Part shown: in pieces, positions 11,486 through 23,345 of the stretch | How positions within the stretch are numbered: the first letter of the stretch is position 1 | How the letters are laid out: each line of letters begins with the position of its first letter | Assembly: GCA_034509735.1 (NCBI GenBank) | Contig: JACGWO010000007.1 | Coordinates: 26,130,046-26,194,045, forward strand | Direction: 5' to 3' | Length of the DNA stretch: 64,000 nt | Source: Sesamum alatum | Taxonomy: Eukaryota > Streptophyta > Magnoliopsida > Lamiales > Pedaliaceae | Position numbers and translations under genes: made by a program | The notes under the pieces: model-generated | Told to the model about the DNA's origin: nothing | Seen by the model: the letters and a program-made list of their open reading frames with translations, nothing else | Databases searched by the model: none

Positions 11486-13551
11486 TGTTAGAATAAGTGA
11501 CCAAAAAGTCAATGGTATTGGTTGTTCTAAGAACTATTCATCAATCTTTGAACAAGTAATATTATGTTAATGAATGTAGTAAGGATTCATAGGTATGAGT
11601 TTGTTGTACTTACTGCTTGCATCGTTTCGATGTCACAACAAATGCCCACAGACTGAAATCTCATTTCGGGAAATTGGAACTACGCTTGGAGGTAGGTTAA
11701 TGAAATCAGTTTCTCGGATCGGTCTGAAATACTCGAAGTCAAGGAATCTCGAGACAGGGCATCGAGAATCCATTTGAGACTTGCACTAAGCATCTGCAGT
11801 CGCATTTCATCGACAAGTAACGAGGCTCGTCCATTCAGTGTTAGTGGATCAGCCAGTTAGCTGGCTGCTGATTGAGGTGACTCACGGGAATCGTCATATT
11901 GAAGCCACACGGACACTAGTCGGTATGACTCGTATTCTCGGTTCCGATAGTACGGGATTAGTCCTCGGACTTGAGGATCACGGCATAACATGGTCATCAT
12001 AAGCCTTGTCCAGTGCATGACATGGTCATCATACTAAGGCTGTATCTTGGATCTGGTGAGATTTGACCGCGTATTATGATATGGTCATCATAAGCCTTGT
12101 CGAGTGCAGTCGGAGTATGTAAGGACGGTGGATTCCAAGATAGGATCTGCCCCCTGTCAAAGCATATGACAGCGAATTCTCCTATGCGCTCTGAGATGGT
12201 TTAGACTCACAAAGTTTATGGCCATAGCACTTGATTGAGTGGGAAAGGATTTCCTACGTTGAGTTAAACCTATCTCAAGCATTAAGCATAGATGCCTAAG
12301 TCGAGGATAGGAACCGACATCCTAATTCCATGCCCTAGACTAAAGCCAGGAGACAGGCGACAGTAGGACCGTACCTGTACGTAACGAGTGATGGTAGGAC
12401 CGTACCTGCAAGTAACTCGGAGCCTAAATGATCACACCACATATTCACCTAGTCTCGAGTGCCATGGACCATTGCTAGATGGCCACCCATGGTGACGGAC
12501 TACTTTGGTTATGAAATAACAAGAAGTAGGTCCAAGTCTAGCTGAAAGGTGAACTTAAAGAGTCACATCCGCTACACCAAATGAAAGGGAATTAATTTGG
12601 AATTAATTTCGGTAGAAGGTTTAATTTAATGGGATTAAATTATACTTCTTGGAGATTCAAGCCTCGATGGATTGTTTGGAATAATCGGGCTTGAGTTCAT
12701 AAATTAGATTTATGGATTTTATAAAGCATGGGCTTCCCTTTTAATTAGATTAAAAGGGATGTATTAATTAATAGGCTTGGTATTTTAAATAGGATTTAAT
12801 ATAAAGTCCATAGGACTATTTAATTTAGAATTAAATAGGCCCATTCCATAAAGCCCATCAAAATGGATGGACAAGATTTGAGCTAGAGATTGATGAGATG
12901 AAGGGTCATGATTAATTTGACTTAATCAAAGCCTAGATTGACTAGGATTTGACTAGGTCAAAATCCTAGTCAAGTGTGCCTCTTTGGAAGAGGTTGAGTA
13001 GGAATAGAAAATTCTATTTTCTATAAATACTCAAAAACACACACATACACCTACTAATATCTACAACTCTCATCTCACAATTCTCTCCCTAGAATTCGTC
13101 CATCCCTCTTCTTCACTCTCCAAGATTTCTACTTTTGTTCTTCTTGATTTATTCAAGGTACAACATAAGAGACGTCAATTGCGTTAATTGATAGCGTGTA
13201 TCGATGTATCTTCTCCCTGAATGATTACTTGCTAGCACAAGGGTTCGTTGCTTTTCGGTGTAGCGAGTGAGATGATTTAGAGGGTCTCTTCTTGAGATCT
13301 TGGTGCAAAACGGGAAACAATGCATGTAGCCGAACGAAGACAAAAGTACAATCGGGTAGGTTCTTTAATTACGTTTTTGGTTCAAATTCTATGGCCTCCA
13401 TGTTGTTTTTTATTGAACATGAGATACACCGAATGCCCGGAAGAATCAAGGGCACACCCCTTGATTCGTTTATGTATATAATGCATGCTTTAAATTCCAT
13501 TTAATTATGCTATTCACGTTAATCTCCCGGGCCATCTACTAAACGTTTTCA
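11486..13551 (+). mobile_element. Solo Copia LTR S2 (group B) in Tat gag
   Basis: This is a 2.07-kb LTR on the plus strand. It starts TGTTAGAATAAGTGACC and ends CGTTTTCA. CTGCA directly flanks it on both sides (11481-11485 and 13552-13556), and the gag reading resumes on the far side. No internal Copia sequence is present, so it is a solo LTR. The conserved core is at about 12443-12500. Two small internal duplications are visible: a segment containing CATCATAAGCCTTGTC near 11991 and 12080, and GTAGGACCGTACCTG at 12363 and 12394. Confidence 0.9.
13021..13030 (+). promoter_or_regulatory. TATA box of solo LTR S2
   Basis: CTATAAATAC followed by TCAAAAACACACAC and a CT-rich stretch looks like a core promoter at the U3/R boundary. 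The same block, slightly changed, lies at 61011-61020 in solo LTR S4 and in inverted form (CTATATATAG, TTTATATAG) in the LTRs at 14960 and 52192. Confidence 0.65.
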
Positions 13552-13556
13552 CTGCA

Positions 13557-14090
13557 ATGGTTGGGAGCTCGTCACCTATGATCTCTTTGTTGAATCGACA
13601 ATCCCTCTGCTCTTGAAGGAGGACTCCTAGGACACACTTCTTCATATCCCAGAGTCATGTCGGAACATGTCCACATTCGTCTTCCAGTAGTTACGAACAT
13701 CCTCTTGCGAGCGTGGAAGCTTCATTCGCCTCAGGGAACGAGATCTTGTGGCAGGGCTCCCGGGCATTCCAAGAATGATTACCTCAAAGGCCTGCATTTG
13801 GCGAGGCCTCTAGAGGGGCCGTAGGGGCCATTGAGGTATGCCCTCGAACGAGCGCGGCAATCATTTGTTGCAACCTCTAAAATAGGACAAATGGCAGGCC
13901 CCTGACGAGGTATCTGAAGAAGAGCTGATGCGAGCAGCATCAACAAGATCCATTTGGTTCCTCTATGAGTTCCACACAGTGAGGGTGATTGAGGAGTCCC
14001 TCCAATCACCTGAAGAGCCTGGTTGTCTCCCACATGAAGGTTGACCTCCTGCCTCTCAGTTCTGCCATTAGATGTGTCCATGATCCTCAC
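13557..14090 (-). pseudogene. Tat-type Gypsy gag, N-terminal part
   Basis: The minus strand begins near 14090 with MRIMDTSNGRTERQEVNL and runs through a Q/P-rich N-terminal region. Past the open frame's end at 13779, another frame gives a stretch near 13590 resembling AIxxxELPxxFxxPxxxxYDG, the gag segment that leads into the capsid domain. The solo LTR S2 splits exactly this segment (KEIIGDELPTIAG before, QHDNVYDKSKDL after). The start codon is a guess from the family; no intact frame covers the region. Confidence 0.6.
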
Positions 14091-14371
14091 ATCCTAGATA
14101 TGTGTTACCACAGACGAAACCACTTGATATGAGCAAAAAAAGGCTTGTCGGGTACGGTCTAACTCAATATATTTGAGCCTCGATTTTGCAAGTTCTAAAA
14201 TGGGGACCTACGAAAAAATCGTTACCACTCCAATGTTCAAGTCTGTATGTCAATGAGATAAAATATTCGAAAATAATAATCTGATAGCAAAATAAATACT
14301 ATTCAGTGAATCTTAGATTTCACGTGTGCGAGTCTAATTGATAATTAACACTTCAAAGTGAGAGGGTCTTG
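14091..14371 (-). mobile_element. Tat-type Gypsy leader, left part
   Basis: Non-coding sequence upstream (minus strand) of the Tat gag start. It continues on the other side of the Copia insertion at 24269, as shown by the shared GTATT duplication. No open frame or RNA gene is recognisable. Confidence 0.5.
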
Positions 14372-14376
14372 GTATT
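14372..14376. repeat. Target-site duplication GTATT, left copy
   Basis: GTATT at 14372-14376 recurs at 24269-24273, directly outside the two ends of Copia element B1. It fixes the left end of B1 at 14377, where the LTR begins TAGATTG, so the terminal TG has become TA. Confidence 0.7.
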
Positions 14377-16365
14377 TAGATTGTGGATCATCCCGGGAAA
14401 ATAGTGCGAATGCGGAAGCGCGGTATAAAATTAAAATACGAAAATTAAACATGCTTTGATAAAATAAATAAACACGTTCAAGGGGTGTGCCCTTGAACTT
14501 TCCCGGGTGTTCGGTGTATCTCATGAAATTAAAAGTATAAACAAATCATGGAGGCCATAGGATTAAAAAATAAAAGGAACGAAAAAATTAAATCGGAACC
14601 TACCGATTGTCGTTTTCATCTTCTAACTGCTACTCGCGTTGTTCCCCGATTTGCTCCAAGTCTCGTTCTTGAGACTCTCCAAACAGTAACACGCGATCTA
14701 CCCACGTATCTTGCACATCGTGCTAGCGAACGAACAAGTATAATATTGGAGAGGATGAATTAATAACACGTTATTAATTAACGGTATTAATTCTCCTTTT
14801 TGATCTAATGTTCCAAGAACAAAAGAATCAAGAAGTGTTTTCTTGTTTGAGGAGAGAGAGAGGGCGGATGAGAGGGGAGAGGGAGAGAGCCGAATTGTGT
14901 GTGTGTATGTGTGTGTGTGTTGGAATTTCATCACTTTTCAAATAGTGAAATACTAGGACTATATATAGAGGAGGAGTTTAATCCTCTTTAAACTCCAACT
15001 CGAAAGAGGTCTATTTTTGACTAGGATTTTGACCTAGTCAAAGTCCTAGTCAAAGTAGTATTTGACCTAGTCAAATTAATCCTAGCCATCCATCTCTCCC
15101 TTTCAATCTCAACCATTAATTTAATTTAATGGAATATTTAAATCCTATTAAAATATTCCAAAGGCCAAATAAATAAATATAATAAATTATAAATATTTAT
15201 TCTAGGCCAATTAAATTAATCCTCAAGTAAATCTAATTTATTAGATTAAATCCTTTTATCAAATAATAGTAATTAATTCTCCAAGAAACTAAAGGACCCG
15301 ATTAAATCCAATTTAATCATTCCTTTTCTCAAATATTTAACTCTAAATTAAATACTTGATGTGTGTGGATTGTGTGCGACTCTTTAGGTTCACCTTTCAG
15401 CTAGACTTGGTCGGATTCCTAGAATCCGTCCGTTACCATGGGTGGCCATCTAGCAACGGTCCATGGCACTAGAGACTAGGTGAAATTTTGAGGATGAACA
15501 TTTAGGCTCTAACAATACACTTATCCTTCTGTCTACGGCCTCACCACTTAGGGTCTAGGGCACGGAAAATGCAGGTACCCATTTTGGACCTAAATGTCGG
15601 TCTGTCCTTACTAAAAGCCGCAAGGGAAGCCTTCCCTTCTGTTCAGTTACTGTGGCCAAAGATTTTAGGGACAAGACACAGAGCATACGTGAGACTCAAC
15701 TGTCAATGCCTTTTGACAGGAGATAGATCCTTTCTTCGAAACTACTGTCACTTTGTACACCAGAGCTGCACTAGACATGGCTTATGACTACTCAAATGCT
15801 TCTTGGCAATCTCTCACCATATCTAAGATACAAACCTGATACATAGGTAAACTCAGCAGTTCCTCATGTCAAAGGACTTCTCCTGTACCGTTGGAACCGG
15901 GAATACACGTCATACCTTGCTGACCCTACTCAAGATCCTCCGTAAGACGGTTCCGCGAGTCACCTCAGTCAGCTGCTCCCCAGCAGGCTAACCTACTAAC
16001 ACTGCTTAGACGACCTTCGTCACCCGTCGATGAAATACGAAAGCAGATGCTTAGTGCAAGTCTCAAAGGGAATCCCGGTACCCATTTTCGGGATTCCTTG
16101 ACTTGGAGTTTTCCGAACTGATTCGGCGGGATTGATTTCATGGACCTACCTCGAAGCGTAGTCCCAGTCCCCGAAATGGGCTTTCAGTCTGTGGGCTTTG
16201 TTTGCGTAGTGAACAGATAGATAAAGTGATAAAGTGAACGCAAACAAAGTAATGCTAGAATGAATTTCACTTCTTTATTCATTAATAGTTTTATCAAAAC
16301 ACTGAAATTGTTTAGACATACCATTTTGCCCGCCAAGATTGGCTACATGGTCACCTATTCTAACA
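14377..16365 (-). mobile_element. 3' LTR of Copia element B1
   Basis: Complete LTR of about 2.0 kb, minus strand. It ends at 16365 with inverted TGTTAGAATAGG, next to the polypurine tract. The conserved core is at about 15443-15510. A TATA box reads CTATATATAG on both strands at 14960-14969. A GT-rich run (about 14897-14921) lies downstream of that in transcription direction. It shares group B features with 51605-53565, including the CCCGCCAAGATTGGC-type sequence beside the 5' end. Confidence 0.88.
14960..14969 (-). promoter_or_regulatory. TATA box of B1 3' LTR
   Basis: CTATATATAG followed on the minus strand by TCCTAGTATTTCAC. Its place relative to the conserved core (about 500 bp upstream in U3) is the same as in solo LTR S2. 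Confidence 0.6.
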
Positions 16366-16380
16366 ATCTCCCACTTGACC
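16366..16380 (-). promoter_or_regulatory. Polypurine tract of B1
   Basis: On the minus strand AAGTGGGAGAT directly precedes the LTR 5' end and follows the last codons of the polyprotein. The same tract is at 44890-44902 and 53566-53580 in the related elements. Confidence 0.75.
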
Positions 16381-16381
16381 T

Positions 16382-17405
16382 TTAAAGCCAATTGCCCATA
16401 TGTCTAATCCCCATCTTCTCAAGATGTTGCGTATGAGCGCTCTGCGACATAGGCTTTGTCAGCGGATCTGCTGTGTTGTCTGCTGAGTTGACTCGGTCCA
16501 TCCGAACGTCACCTCTTCCTACCATTTCTCTTAAAAGATGGTAGCGTCTAAGAATGTGTTTGGAACGGTGATGAGATCTCGGTTCCTTTGCTTGCGCTAT
16601 TGCACCGTTGTTATCACAGAAGATGACAATGGGCTCGGCGATGCTAGGCACTACACCCAACTCTTGGATGTAGTTTCTCATCCAAACCGCTTCCTTGGCA
16701 GGTTCTGAAGCTGCTATGTATTCAGCCTCTATGGTGGAGTCAGCAGTGGTTGCTTGCTTGGAACTTTTCCAAGCTACTACTCCTCCATTGAGTTTGAATA
16801 CGTAACCTGATTGAGACTTGGCATCATCATCATCAAACTGGAAGCTAGCGTCGCTAAAGCCTTCCAGAATAAATTCTCCATTACCATAGACTAAGAACAT
16901 TTCCTTAGTCCTCCTTAGGTATTTAAGGATGCCCTTAATAGCATTCCAATGTGCCTCTCCTGCGCAGGACTGATATCTGCTTGTTACGTTCAAAGCGTAA
17001 GCAATGTCAGGCCTGGTGCAGTGGACCGCATATTGGATGCTTCCTACGGCAGAAGCATAGGGGATCACTTTCATCCTTTGAAATTCCTCATCAGTCTGCG
17101 GGGACTGTTTCTTGGACAACTTGATCCCATGACTCATGGGAAGGAATCCTCGTTTGGAGTTGTCCATTCGATATCTCTTTAGGACTTTCTCCATATACGA
17201 GTTTTGGGTGAGCCCTAGCATCCTTTTAGATCTGTCCCTGACAATCTGGATGCTTAGAATGTAGGAGGCTTCACCCAAGTCCTTCGTGGAAAACTGGGTT
17301 GACAACCATGCTTTTGTGTCCCCCAACATTCTAACGTCATTACTAATGAGTAGAATGTCATCCACATAAAGCACTAGGAACACTATAGAGCTCCCACTAA
17401 CCTTC
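16382..17405 (-). pseudogene. Copia B1 polyprotein: RT C-terminal part and RNase H
   Basis: An open frame of 333 codons (16382-17383) begins at MFLVLYVDDILLISND, which carries the RT active-site YVDD. It goes on through GEASYILSIQI, ALNVTSRYQ and the RNase H domain with SDASFQ, an EAEY motif, VIFCDNN and RSKHILRRYHLLREM, and ends HLEKMGIRHMGNWL plus stop. RNase H acidic residues are all present. The frame itself is intact but is cut from the rest of RT by the LTR piece at 17406-18740. The missing stretch (about 35 codons) is present in the related copy at 54590-54680. Confidence 0.88.
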
Positions 17406-18740
17406 TGTTAGAATAGGTGACCATGTAAGCCAATTTTGGCGGGAATATGTAACATATGTCTAGACAATTTCAGGTGTTTGATAAATCATTTATGAATAAA
17501 GAAGTGAAAATTCATATGGCAACACTTTGTTTACGTTCACTTATATCTGCTATTACATATCTGTTCACTACGCAAACAAAGCCCACGGACTGAGAATCGA
17601 TTTCGGGGACTGGGACTACGCTTGGAGGTAGGTCCATGAAATCAGTCTTACCGAATCACTCCGGAAATCTCCAAGTCAAGGAATCTCGAAAATGGGTACC
17701 GAGATTCCCCTTGAGACTTGCACTAAGCATCTGCTGTCGTATTTCATCGCCGGGTGACGAAGGTCGTCTAAGCAGTGTTAGTGGGTTAGCATGCTAGGAA
17801 GCAGCTGACTGAGGTGACTCGCGGGAACCGTCTTACAGAGGACCTTGAGTATGGTCAGCAAGGTATGACGTGTATTCCCGATTCCAACGGTACAGGTCAA
17901 GTCCTTTGACTTGAGGAAATGCTGAGTTTACCTGTACATCAGGTCTGTATCTTAGATATGGTAAGAGATTGCCAAAATACTCTTGAGTAGTCATAAGCGA
18001 TGTCTAGTGCAGCTCTGGTGTACAGCGTGACAGTAGTTTCCAAGAAAGGATCTGTCTCCTGTCAAAAGGCATTGACAGTTGAGTCTCATGTATGCTCTGT
18101 GTCTTGTCCCTAAAATCTGTGGCCACAGTAACTGAACAGAAGGGAAGGTTTCCCTTTCGGCGTTTAGTAAGGACAGACCGACACTTAGGTCCAAAATGGG
18201 TACCTGCATTTTCCGTGCCCTAGACCCTAAGTGATGGGACCGAAGACAGAAGGACAAGTGTACTGTTAGAGCCTAAATGTTCATCCCCGAATATTTCACC
18301 TAGTCTCTAGTGCCATGGACCGTTACTAGATGGCCACCCATGGTAACGGACGGATTCTAGGAATCCGACCAAGTCTAGCTGAAAGGTGAACCTAAAGAGT
18401 CACACACTATCCACACACACACTTAGTATTTAATTTGGAATTAAATATTGGAGTAAAGGAATGATTAAATTGGATTTAATCGGGTCCTATATTTTCTTGG
18501 AGAATTAATTCCTTCTATTTGATAAAGGGAATTACATTAATAAATTGGATTTATTAAGGGAATTAATTTAATGGGCCTAGAATAAATATTAATATTTATC
18601 TATTATATTTATTTGTCCTTTTGGAATATTTAATAGGATTTAAATATTCCATTAAACTAAATTAATGGTTGAGATTTAATGGGAGAGATGAAAGGTTAGG
18701 ATTGAATTTGACAAGGTCAAATTCTACTTTGACTAGGACT
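17406..18740 (+). mobile_element. Truncated Copia LTR inserted in the B1 RT gene
   Basis: The first 1.33 kb of a group B LTR lies in plus orientation, from an intact TGTTAGAATAGGTGACC to about GACTAGGACTT. It replaces roughly 100 bp of the RT coding region: pol reads CCCACTAACCTTC up to 17405 and resumes at TTCGGGATGC near 18740. The 5' end is a proper LTR terminus with CCTTC as candidate target site. The 3' end shares about four bases (ACTT) with the pol sequence it joins, so a deletion after insertion is likely. The conserved core is at about 18297-18350. Confidence 0.85.
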
Positions 18741-20853
18741 TCGGGATGCTTGTTTGAGGCCATAGATGGACTTCTGGAGACGACAGACCTTTTGTTCTTT
18801 TCCAGTGACTGTGAAACCTTCCAGCTGATCCATATAGATCTCTTCCTCAACGAAACTGTTAAGGAAGGCCGTTTTCACGTCCATCTGCCATATCTCATAG
18901 TCATACCATGCTGCTATGGCAAGCAGGATTCGAATGGATTTAGCCATGGCTACTGGCGAGTAGGTATCCTCAAAATCGACCCCGGGTCGTTGAGTGTATC
19001 CCTTGGATACAAGCCTAGCCTTGAAGGTTGTGACTTCTCCATCAACGCCAAGTTTGTGCTTGTAGATCCACTTACAGCCCACTGGCTTAACACCTTTCGG
19101 TGGGTCTACAAGTCTCCAGACTTGGTTCTCGTTCATGGAGTCCATTTCAGTTTTCATGGCGTCAAGCCATTTCCCGGAATCGATGTCAGACATCCCTTCT
19201 CCATATGTCTTAGGATCGTTATCCAAACGACAGGTCGTATTTAGAAAGCCATATCTCACTGGAGGTCTGGACTCTCTAGCAGACCTACGGAGGACGGGAA
19301 CGTCAGTGGTGACTGTGGGCGCTGACTGTATCGGAGCCGGCGGTTCAGGGACCGGGGCTTGCTGTTCTTGAGGCTGTCCTTCATGCCTAGCATGTTGGAC
19401 TTCTCGAGGTTGGTCAGCCCTTCGGGTGTCTATCCTGAATCCTCTAAGTGAGGGTTCCGCGGCTACCTCTGATGGCTGGATTCCATCACTTGATTCCTCA
19501 AGGATCAGCTCATCAGGTTGGACATCCTCTGGGAAGCCTTGCTCTAAGAATACTGCATTCCTTGAAACAAACACCTTTTGTTCCAAGGGGTCATAAAAGT
19601 AATAACCCGCAGTTTCTTTAGGGTATCCAACGAACCTGCATAAGCTAGACCTGGATTCTAGTTTATCTCCCACTAACCTCTTGACATATGCGGGGCTACC
19701 CCACACTTTCAAGTAGTTGTAGGATGCAGGCTTGCCGTGCCATATCTCATATGGCGTTTGGGTCAATACACAGGTAGGCGCCAAATTTAGCAACTTGGCC
19801 GCCGTTTTCAACGCATAGCCCCAAAAGAACAAGGGCAATTTGGTAAAACTTATCATGGATCGAACCATGTCCAACAAGGTTCGATTCCTCCTTTTAGAGA
19901 CACCATTGAATTGTGGTGTCCCGGGAGGGGTCCATTCAGATATTATACCATTTTCTTTTAAATAATTAAGGAACTCAGTACTAAGGTATTCACCGCCTCG
20001 GTCTGACCGTAGGACTTTAATTTTGCAGTTGGTCTGGTTCTCCACTTCAAGTCTGAATTCTTTAAACCTCTCAAGAGCTTAAGACTTGTATCTCATTAGG
20101 TAAACATAACCATACCGTGAATGATCATCGGTAAAGGTTATGAAATAGGAGAACCCACCTCGGACCTGCGTCCTTAGTGGTCCACAAACGTCTGTGTGGA
20201 CTAAGTCCAACAGACCTGTGGCAAGCCTGCTTTGTCCTACAAATGGCTTCTTGGTCATTTTCCCTCTTAGACAAAGACTCACAAGTTGGTAGCTCACTCA
20301 AGTCCCCTACCTCTAGGTTCTTTGAGTCTACCAATTTTTTCATCCTATCTTGGGATATGTGACCTAGCCTAGCGTGCCACAGTCGGGCGTTCCCGTTATT
20401 ATCTATTTTACGTTTGTGTTGAGCGTTGAGAACGAAGTTTGTTTGTTGCAAGATATAGAGCCTGTTATTTAACGTACCAAGTAGATGAGCAATTCCACAC
20501 CTCATCAAATATAAGCAATTTTTATTGATCATAAACTCATAACCACTATTGTCTAACAATGGAATAGAAATGATGTTTTTAATCATAGTAGGTACAAAAT
20601 AAACTTGCTCTAATTCTATGCTAATACTATCACTAACTACTAGAGTAGTAGATCCTACTGCTTCTGCCGAGATGGCCTTGCCATTCCCAAGCTTCAGGAT
20701 CATTTCCTCGCTACCCAGTTTTCTGCTTCTTTTCAGCACCTGCAAATCATTGCAAATGTGAGCTCCATAGGCGGTATCTAATACCCAAGAGGCAGAATTA
20801 GTGACCATATTAACCTCAATCACAAATATACCTTGGTTAGAGAAGAGCTTGGG
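18741..20853 (-). pseudogene. Copia B1 polyprotein: protease, integrase, RT N-terminal part
   Basis: Reading down the minus strand: protease site WVLDTAYG (family D-T/S-G, here Gly changed to Ala), integrase zinc-binding LWHARLGHIS, a frameshift near 20290 after LPTCES, integrase core with VHTDVCGP and VLRSDRGGEY, a stop at 20076-20078, then WTPPGTPQFNGVSKRRNRT, a proline-rich linker, and RT motifs WIYKHKLG, FKARLVSKGYTQ and DVKTAFLNSF. The third catalytic residue of the D,D-35-E triad is Lys instead of Glu (NGVSKRRN; the copy near 46745 keeps Glu). The RT half runs into the inserted LTR at 18740. It is inactive in several independent ways. Confidence 0.87.
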
Positions 20854-20856
20854 GCA

Positions 20857-21693
20857 CTATCTCTTCCAATGCCCTTTCTCACGGCCATTGATACATATGT
20901 CATATGCCTTCCACTGTTGCTTGGAGACAACCTTTCCCTTTCCTTTGCCTTTCCCCTCTTTGGCAATGGGCACACTCTTAGTGTTCGTAGCTGCTTTGAC
21001 GGCCTTTCCCTTCCCTTTCTTCTTTTTCCAACATCCGACACCTTTGCCTTTCATTTTGGAAGTTGAAGCACCTCCAAACAATACCGACGGCATGGACTTC
21101 TTAGTCGTTGCCTCGTATTGCACCAACATATTAATCAACTCATGAATGCCCTTCTCAAGTGCGTTCATGTTGTAGTTGACAATAAATTGGTCAAAGGAGG
21201 GTGGGAGTGACTGAAGGATCACATCTATGTACATTTCATTATCGAGACATGCCTTTAGGTCCTCGAGCTTTTCCACCAAGGTAAGCATTTTAACCCCGTG
21301 CTCTTGTACAGAGGATCCTTCTGTCATTTTGGTTCTAAAGAACGCCTTGATCGCGACATACCTAGTATGCCGGTCCGGGACTGCATAGCAATCCTTAAGG
21401 CGAGCCATGATGGAAGGGACATCGTCTAGCCTTTCATACTGGTTCTGAATCTCATTCGTCATAGATGCAAGTATGACGCTATGGACCTTCCGATTATCCA
21501 TATGCCAAGTCTCGAACGTCTCACGTTCTTCCGGCGTGGATCCTTCCAGTAAGGTCCTAGGGAGAGGCTCGTCCATGACGTAGCCTTGGTTCTCATGATC
21601 CAGGACTATCCTGAGATTACGCAACCAGTCATTGTCATTGGTTCCATTGAATTTGTTTGTCTCAAGAATGGTTGAAAGTGGGTTCTTAGACAT
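20857..21693 (-). pseudogene. Copia B1 gag
   Basis: This is a 278-codon frame starting MSKNPLSTILETNKFNG, the usual start of plant Copia gag. It carries the helical capsid region (DNRKVHSVILASM, RLKDCYAV, VKMLTLVEKLEDL, LPPSFDQFIVNYN) and a Lys/Gly-rich tail before a zinc knuckle. The knuckle is broken: the first Cys-x2-Cys is reduced (ICINGREKGHWKR) and a TAG follows GHWKR at 20854-20856, just before CPK. The frame is otherwise open, which suggests modest age. The start was chosen from the family N-terminus and the absence of coding sequence upstream. Confidence 0.88.
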
Positions 21694-23345
21694 TTTAAAT
21701 CTACATTTAAAACAGAGTTCGCGACCAGCAGAATATAAAAGACGGTGGTTTGATAAAAATTAAATGCATGGTCTTTAGTCATTTAATGCTCCCACTATTT
21801 ATACGAAAACACGGTACTCTCAAACATGATTTTCGGGAAACCCTTTCCCATTGGGCTTGGGATCCACAGTGATTTTTCCCATACCCCGCTTTTACGATTC
21901 GCATGGAAAAAATCCTGTGGGAGGTATACCATACCATTCTCATTCCACGAGATTCCCAAGATTGTTGCCTTACCCTTTCACATGATCCTGAGGACTCCAA
22001 GCGAATCATGTTAATTGGGCGTTAGACCCGACCCAACCGACCGAGCCATAGACCCACTGTTACCCCTACGACTCGTGAGACAGGTAATAGTGGTCTATTT
22101 TTCGTTTACGATACAGTGCAGCTTCTTTTAGGTACAATAACATGCCACGACTCGTGAGACCACGCTATTGACCTAAATCAGCTTCCTCACTATGCCATGG
22201 ATTGGAAGGCATGGACAAGCTCCTAGAGTTCATGTCCATTTTGACTAGGGTCTAATATTTGGACATTGGTCCAATCAATGTGAGAGTAGTAAAGACCGAG
22301 ACCTCATGACATAATACATCGACACATTCATCCATAATGCGTAATAAATAAATGCATCCATAGCAGTTATATGATAAATAAAAACACCATTCATCCATCA
22401 TAATAACCAGATGCAAAATTAAAGCCTAGCACGCCCCTGTTGGATGATCACGAGCCCGAATCCTATGCTATCCACTGAGCCCGGAGTGGATCTATGGTCA
22501 ATCTAGAGTTGGTCCTATACTATTACATTAATAGTAACCCAATCATCATTCTGATGGGCCTTGGTCTCTTTTCTCTTTCCTCACTTCATGGAAACGCCTT
22601 GGAACCTCCAGTCTGGGCTCTCCATGTGGACCTTCCTCATTACATATTAAAAAATAGAAACCCCAACAAAAACCCGGGGGGAGTACATAAGGAGGGAGAT
22701 AGAATGCCTTATTATTACAAGGCAACTAGAAAGAGAAAAGGAGAAAGCAGTAAAAGAGGCACACAGGCCCAACATAAAATTAAACCATACAATCGGTCTA
22801 GGGCTCGTGATCATCCATTTCATCCAACACAATAATTATATGATCCAATCACACAATAATAATATACCAACAATACATGATAACCAATCATAGTTATTCA
22901 AGATGAATTAATACATAAATGCGTAGCATGTGAAAATATGGTATAACCGTTGGTAATAATATTTTCTCGTTTTAGGAAAACCTTTCCTCATTATTTTTAA
23001 GTAAAATATTCCCGGGATTCCAAATCCAATATATTTTACTTCCCAAAATAATGTCTAAGAAATTTAGGCACAATTGAACAAAAATGAATTTTCAGAATTA
23101 ATTAAAAAATTAAAATTAAAAAATAAACAAAATAAAAATAGGGAGAAACCCTAGCAACACCAGCCGCCGGCCACCGGCACCGGCAGTAGCCAGCCGGCGT
23201 GCGCACAGGGCAGCAGGCTCAACCTGCCGCCCCTGCGCGCGCAGGCGCTGCCAGAACGGGCGCGCGCGCGCAGGCCCTGCCAGAACGGGCGCGCGCGCGC
23301 AGGCCCTTGCCCGCGCGCGCGCTGGCCTGCTGGTCGCCAGCCTCG
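21694..23345 (-). mobile_element. Copia B1 untranslated leader
   Basis: Non-coding leader between gag and the 5' LTR. It shares words with the leader at 1-1367, such as the TGTTGGATGATCA and CCCACTGAGCC stretches. The end near the LTR (about 23155-23345) is very GC-rich and contains a perfect direct repeat: CAGAACGGGCGCGCGCGCG occurs twice about 28 bp apart. Small open frames on both strands in this block are composition effects. Confidence 0.75.
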
